Shown here one piece after another: positions 53,800-56,745 of a DNA stretch of 56,745 nt. A model generated the notes under the pieces. That model was not told where the DNA came from and ran no database searches. It saw only the letters and a program-made list of their open reading frames with translations. The DNA lies in the NCBI GenBank assembly GCA_947625025.1, contig CANQMQ010000010.1, forward strand, positions 1 through 56,745. Reading direction: 5' to 3'. This stretch comes from an uncultured Clostridia bacterium. GTDB lineage: Bacteria > Bacillota > Clostridia > Christensenellales > Borkfalkiaceae. Within the stretch, counting starts at the first letter, position 1; each line of letters opens with the position of its first letter. Both the position numbers and the translations under genes were made by a program.

Positions 53800-55743
53800 T
53801 TATTCCACTGCCTTGAGGGATTCATTCATATTGATTTTCACGATCTTGTGCCGAAGGAGGAGGGTGACGGCGAACACGAAGAAGAGGGAGATGAGCGGGG
53901 CGGCGATCCACACATACCACGAAATGCCCGCAACCGAGCCGAATGCCATCAGGCTGAAGATGAAGAGGCAGAGGAGGCTCCCGAGGGGAAGCCCCAAAAG
54001 AATGCCGATGCTGCTCGTGATGTAGATCTCGCGGTAGACATAGAGGGAGACCTCCTTATCGTGGTAGCCGAGCACCATGAGGGTGGCGAGCTCCCGTTCG
54101 CGTTCGGAGACGTTGATGTTGGTGAGCGTATAAATGACGACGGCATTCAAAAGGGCGGCAAAGAGGAGCACGATTACGCCCACGCCGATCATCGCAGCCG
54201 TGCCGATATCCTGGAAGATACAGCAATCCAAAACGGCAAGCCCCGCGAGCACCAAGGCCGTAGAGAACATCACGGCGACGACCGTCATCGCAAAGCGCAT
54301 CTTGAAGCGGAGCACGTTGCGGAGGGTAGACTTATATTTGAAGGAAATTCTGTTCCAGAGCACGGGAATGCGCTCGAAGAATACCTTCTTGCCCGCCCGC
54401 GGGGCACGGGGCCGCATCAGCTGTGCGGGGACCGTCCTCGTCATGCGGAGCACCGCGATCATCGTGGAGACGAGTGTGGAGACGAGAATGACCGCACTCA
54501 CGATGAAGTAGAAGGCGGCGGAGAAGCGGGTGGGATAGGGTGGCAGGGTGAAGTTCCAAGTAAAGTTGATGTAAATGACGTACGCAAGCCCCTGTGCCAA
54601 GAAATAGGAGCCTACGCCCCCGATGAGCGTCCCTACGAGGGCGAAGAGCAGGTATTTTGTGAGGATCTGGGCGGGGGAGTACCCGAGCGTCACGAGGCAG
54701 GCAATTTGGGAACGCTCCTCATCCACGAGCCGTATGAAGGTGGAGAGCACCACGAGCAGGGTGACGAGGAGGAATACGACCGTCATGACCCCGCCGATCG
54801 CCCCGATCTTATCCGCAAATTCGGAGAAGGATTGGAAGGTGAAGTTCTCATGCAGGGTCAAAACGGCGGCGTCCTCGCCTACAATTTCCTCGATTTTGGC
54901 CTTGTGCATTTCGAGTGCATCCTCGTAACCGCCTTCAAAGAGCACCTCTTTTTGCAATTCGGGTACCGAAATATAGAGGTTGTTGGCGGGAAAGGGAACC
55001 GTATCCATGATCTTGAATTGCGCCCCGAACACATAGAAGATGTTCTCAAGCTCCTCGTAATCGTCCGTGCCCTCCATTTCCTGCATGCTGATATCCTGCC
55101 GCACGGCGAGGTGCAGGGGGCTCGAGACGACCTCGCACACTTCAAACTTATAGGTTTCCGTTGAGGTCTGCTCACCGAGCATGGGAAGGGTGGCAGTCAT
55201 AGTTACGGAAGTCTCGAAGCGCTCATGAAGTTCGTGGGGCTTGAGCTGAGCGGTCTCCCGCTCCACGGCGATGGAAAACGCCTCTTCGTCCTGTTTTTCG
55301 GCCTCCTCGAGGACGGTTGGCACATTGAGAAGATTGAGATCTTCCCTCGAATCGAAGAAGTAGACACGGTTGACTCCCGTGCCAAAGGTGCCACCCATGT
55401 CCGCATCGAAGCGGATATTTATGGGCATTCCCATCACCTCTGCCGTCTGCTCGGCAGAATAGGAATTGCCCTTGAATTCGAAGATCCCGCCCTTCACGAC
55501 GTCGTAACCGAGCTCCTCCAAGGCATCCACATGCTCGGAAAGGTCTCCCGCCGCGCGCACGATGAAGTCACTCGCCTTTTGGTTATGGTAGACGTCGTCG
55601 AGGGCATAGCGAAGCTTATCGGTCGCCATGCCGATCCCGGCGCAGAAACCGATGCTTACGAGGACCATCAGCACCACGGAGACGAGCCTCGTCTTGTGGC
55701 GGCTAAACATCCTCCCGAAGGTTTTGAGGTACGTCTTTACCAT
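53800..55743 (-). CDS. ABC transporter permease (FtsX/MacB-type, two repeats)
   Basis: The 647-residue protein has one N-terminal helix (about 20-40), a roughly 270-residue outer domain, three helices (about 310-430), then a second FtsX-type set near the C-terminus (about 480-635). It starts [19 protein letters not shown]. Such permeases work with a separate ATPase, here the gene that overlaps its start by 7 bases. The substrate may be a lipid or peptide in the envelope; sequence does not say which. Confidence 0.88.
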   Translation of the reverse strand: MVKTYLKTFGRMFSRHKTRLVSVVLMVLVSIGFCAGIGMATDKLRYALDDVYHNQKASDFIVRAAGDLSEHVDALEELGYDVVKGGIFEFKGNSYSAEQTAEVMGMPINIRFDADMGGTFGTGVNRVYFFDSREDLNLLNVPTVLEEAEKQDEEAFSIAVERETAQLKPHELHERFETSVTMTATLPMLGEQTSTETYKFEVCEVVSSPLHLAVRQDISMQEMEGTDDYEELENIFYVFGAQFKIMDTVPFPANNLYISVPELQKEVLFEGGYEDALEMHKAKIEEIVGEDAAVLTLHENFTFQSFSEFADKIGAIGGVMTVVFLLVTLLVVLSTFIRLVDEERSQIACLVTLGYSPAQILTKYLLFALVGTLIGGVGSYFLAQGLAYVIYINFTWNFTLPPYPTRFSAAFYFIVSAVILVSTLVSTMIAVLRMTRTVPAQLMRPRAPRAGKKVFFERIPVLWNRISFKYKSTLRNVLRFKMRFAMTVVAVMFSTALVLAGLAVLDCCIFQDIGTAAMIGVGVIVLLFAALLNAVVIYTLTNINVSERERELATLMVLGYHDKEVSLYVYREIYITSSIGILLGLPLGSLLCLFIFSLMAFGSVAGISWYVWIAAPLISLFFVFAVTLLLRHKIVKINMNESLKAVE

Positions 55744-56438
55744 TCGATCTCCTCAGGGGGCAGGGGATGTTCGTTGCGCTCGATGCGCTCCACTCGCCCG
55801 CTTCTCAGGTAAATTACCTTGTCTGCCATGTCCTTCAGGGCGGCATTGTGGGTCACGACAACCACGAGCCGCTTCGCCATCCCCGCAACATCCCCGAGGA
55901 GCTTCAAAATTTTCTTACCCGTGGCGTAATCGAGGGCACCCGTGGGCTCATCGCAGAGGAGGAGCTTGGGATTTTTGGCGAGGGCACGGGCGATGGAGAC
56001 CCGTTGCTGTTCACCCCCCGAGAGCTGGGCGGGGAAGTTATTCATGCGCTCCTTGAGGCCTACGAGCTCGAGCGTGTGTTCGGGAGGAAGGGCATCGGGG
56101 CATATTTCTACGGCAAGCTCCACGTTTTCGAGGGCGGTGAGGTTGGGCATCAGGTTATAGAATTGGAAGATGAATCCCACATCTTTACGGCGATACTCGG
56201 TGAGCTCCTTCTTGGAAAAGGAAGAAATTTGCTTCCCGTCGAGGGTGATTACCCCCGAAGTCGCCGTATCCATCCCCCCGAGGAGATTGAGGAGGGTGGT
56301 TTTGCCCGCACCGCTCGAACCGAGCACGACGACGAATTCGCCGTCCTCGAGGTCAAAGGAGACATCGGTGAGCGCTTCCACCGCCACCGACCCCGATTGA
56401 TACGTCTTTCCAACGCCTTGTAAAGATAGATATGCCAT
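55737..56438 (-). CDS. ABC transporter ATP-binding protein (MacB/LolD type)
   Basis: The 233-residue ATPase has Walker [10 protein letters not shown] (about 41-49), signature LSGGEQQR, Walker [13 protein letters not shown] and the VVVVTHN switch. The start is the ATG behind GGAGAGG; a GTG five codons earlier overlaps that ribosome site. It overlaps the permease gene by 7 bases and the pair forms one transporter. Its own promoter lies 30 bases upstream. Confidence 0.92.
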   Translation of the reverse strand: MAYLSLQGVGKTYQSGSVAVEALTDVSFDLEDGEFVVVLGSSGAGKTTLLNLLGGMDTATSGVITLDGKQISSFSKKELTEYRRKDVGFIFQFYNLMPNLTALENVELAVEICPDALPPEHTLELVGLKERMNNFPAQLSGGEQQRVSIARALAKNPKLLLCDEPTGALDYATGKKILKLLGDVAGMAKRLVVVVTHNAALKDMADKVIYLRSGRVERIERNEHPLPPEEIEW

Positions 56439-56467
56439 ACTGCCTCTCCGCACGTAAATCTATGGAT

Positions 56468-56496
56468 ATTATAACCCCTCCCCCCTCAAAAAGCAA
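56468..56496 (-). promoter_or_regulatory. Promoter of the minus-strand ABC pair
   Basis: On the minus strand, TTGCTT (56496-56491) and TATAAT (56473-56468) are 17 bases apart, with a G-rich spacer. Confidence 0.75.
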
Positions 56497-56588
56497 TCTT
56501 TCCGCCCCCGATTCCCTTGATGAAATTATCTCACATTTCTTGCATCCCTTGCGTGACAATATATTATATACAGGTCCGAGAAAAACGC

Positions 56589-56620
56589 AAAGCAGCGGCG
56601 AAATTGCCGCTGCTTTTATT
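56589..56620. terminator. Bidirectional hairpin near the right edge
   Basis: AAAGCAGCGGC and GCCGCTGCTTT form an 11-bp stem with a 6-base loop. T-rich tracts lie on both sides (TATTTTATT on plus; TTGCGTTTTT on minus). It follows the leftward promoter at 56738 with no clear gene between. Confidence 0.7.
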
Positions 56621-56669
56621 TTATTCATATTCTCCCGATATACGTTCGGTATGCGTTTTGTGTTCGCAG

Positions 56670-56700
56670 ATGTACATAGAATTATCTAATCTATGTACAT
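56670..56700. promoter_or_regulatory. Long dyad with TGTACA cores
   Basis: ATGTACATAGA and TCTATGTACAT are perfect 11-bp arms separated by 9 bases, just after the start of the leftward transcript. The TGTACA core is the same as in the spo0A upstream array. Confidence 0.6.
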
Positions 56701-56709
56701 TTCCTAAGT

Positions 56710-56738
56710 ATTATAGCGGTTTCCATGGATAAAGTCAA
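56710..56738 (-). promoter_or_regulatory. Leftward consensus promoter at the right edge
   Basis: On the minus strand, TTGACT (56738-56733) and TATAAT (56715-56710) are 17 bases apart. Transcription would begin near 56703 and reach the hairpin at 56589 after about 115 bases. The 306 bases to the right of the ABC ATPase gene hold no coding sequence I trust. Confidence 0.75.
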
Positions 56739-56745
56739 CGGAATG

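Noticed and set aside
56353-56628. Small minus-strand frame starting MNKIKAAAIS behind GGGAG
   Set aside because: Its start lies on the hairpin, it runs into the ABC ATPase start in another frame, and its sequence matches nothing. A leader peptide is possible but not supported.

Overview
The window looks like chromosomal DNA from a GC-rich, anaerobic gut-type member of the Bacillota (Clostridia; perhaps a Christensenellales relative, which is inference). The evidence is a Spo0A orthologue, the core order ftsK-rimO-pgsA-cinA-recA, PadR-DUF1700, MarR-ABC and FeoA-FeoA-FeoB modules, InlB-type (Listeria-Bacteroides) repeats in surface proteins, AGGAGG-type ribosome sites and canonical TTGACA-17-TATAAT promoters. 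I saw no tRNA, rRNA, CRISPR array, phage or insertion sequence.

Region 1 (1-2.7 kb) holds clpB. Region 2 (2.8-16.8 kb) is the most unusual part. It is one co-directional run, behind a single strong promoter, that encodes a putative zincin, a Zn-ribbon/ThuA-like protein, a multi-domain pseudokinase, a divergent Ser/Thr kinase, three von Willebrand A (VWA) proteins (one with a broken metal site), a PP2C phosphatase and a 1817-residue membrane protein. That protein has a cytosolic coiled-coil/Zn-ribbon half, one transmembrane helix, an LRR/InlB-repeat outer half and a C-terminal Hint (hedgehog/intein-type) domain. The kinase/PP2C/VWA core matches the TerY-P type of triad known from tellurium-resistance-like signalling. 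Its pairing with a Hint-bearing surface protein and a domain-shuffled pseudokinase is, as far as I know, undescribed. A lone TerB-domain gene lies at 29.6 kb.

Region 3 (16.8-24.2 kb) has a thioredoxin-reductase-like flavoprotein without a visible NADPH motif, a CNNM/CBS membrane protein, a THUMP RNA methyltransferase, a MarR regulator with a giant ABC transporter, and an orphan HicB. Region 4 (24.2-36.4 kb) has a second giant ABC transporter (minus strand), an M18 aminopeptidase, a GH13 enzyme, TerB, glutamate dehydrogenase, an InlB-repeat lipoprotein with a nine-G tract inside its promoter, a DUF368 undecaprenyl-phosphate transporter and an ABC-F ATPase. Dispersed palindromic repeats flank the lipoprotein gene.

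Region 5 (36.4-47.2 kb) is housekeeping: a Spo0A whose phospho-acceptor aspartate is replaced by serine, with an elaborate upstream control region, then FtsK, RimO, PgsA, CinA, RecA and NadE. Region 6 (47.2-56.7 kb) has a GH1 glycosidase, PadR with a DUF1700/DUF4097 protein, an iron-uptake operon (feoA, feoA, feoB and a Cys-rich small protein) behind an operator/attenuator leader, a minus-strand ABC ATPase-permease pair, and a right-edge promoter/dyad/hairpin unit with no clear gene. Four genes start within a few bases of the predicted transcription start and lack a Shine-Dalgarno site, which suggests leaderless translation.
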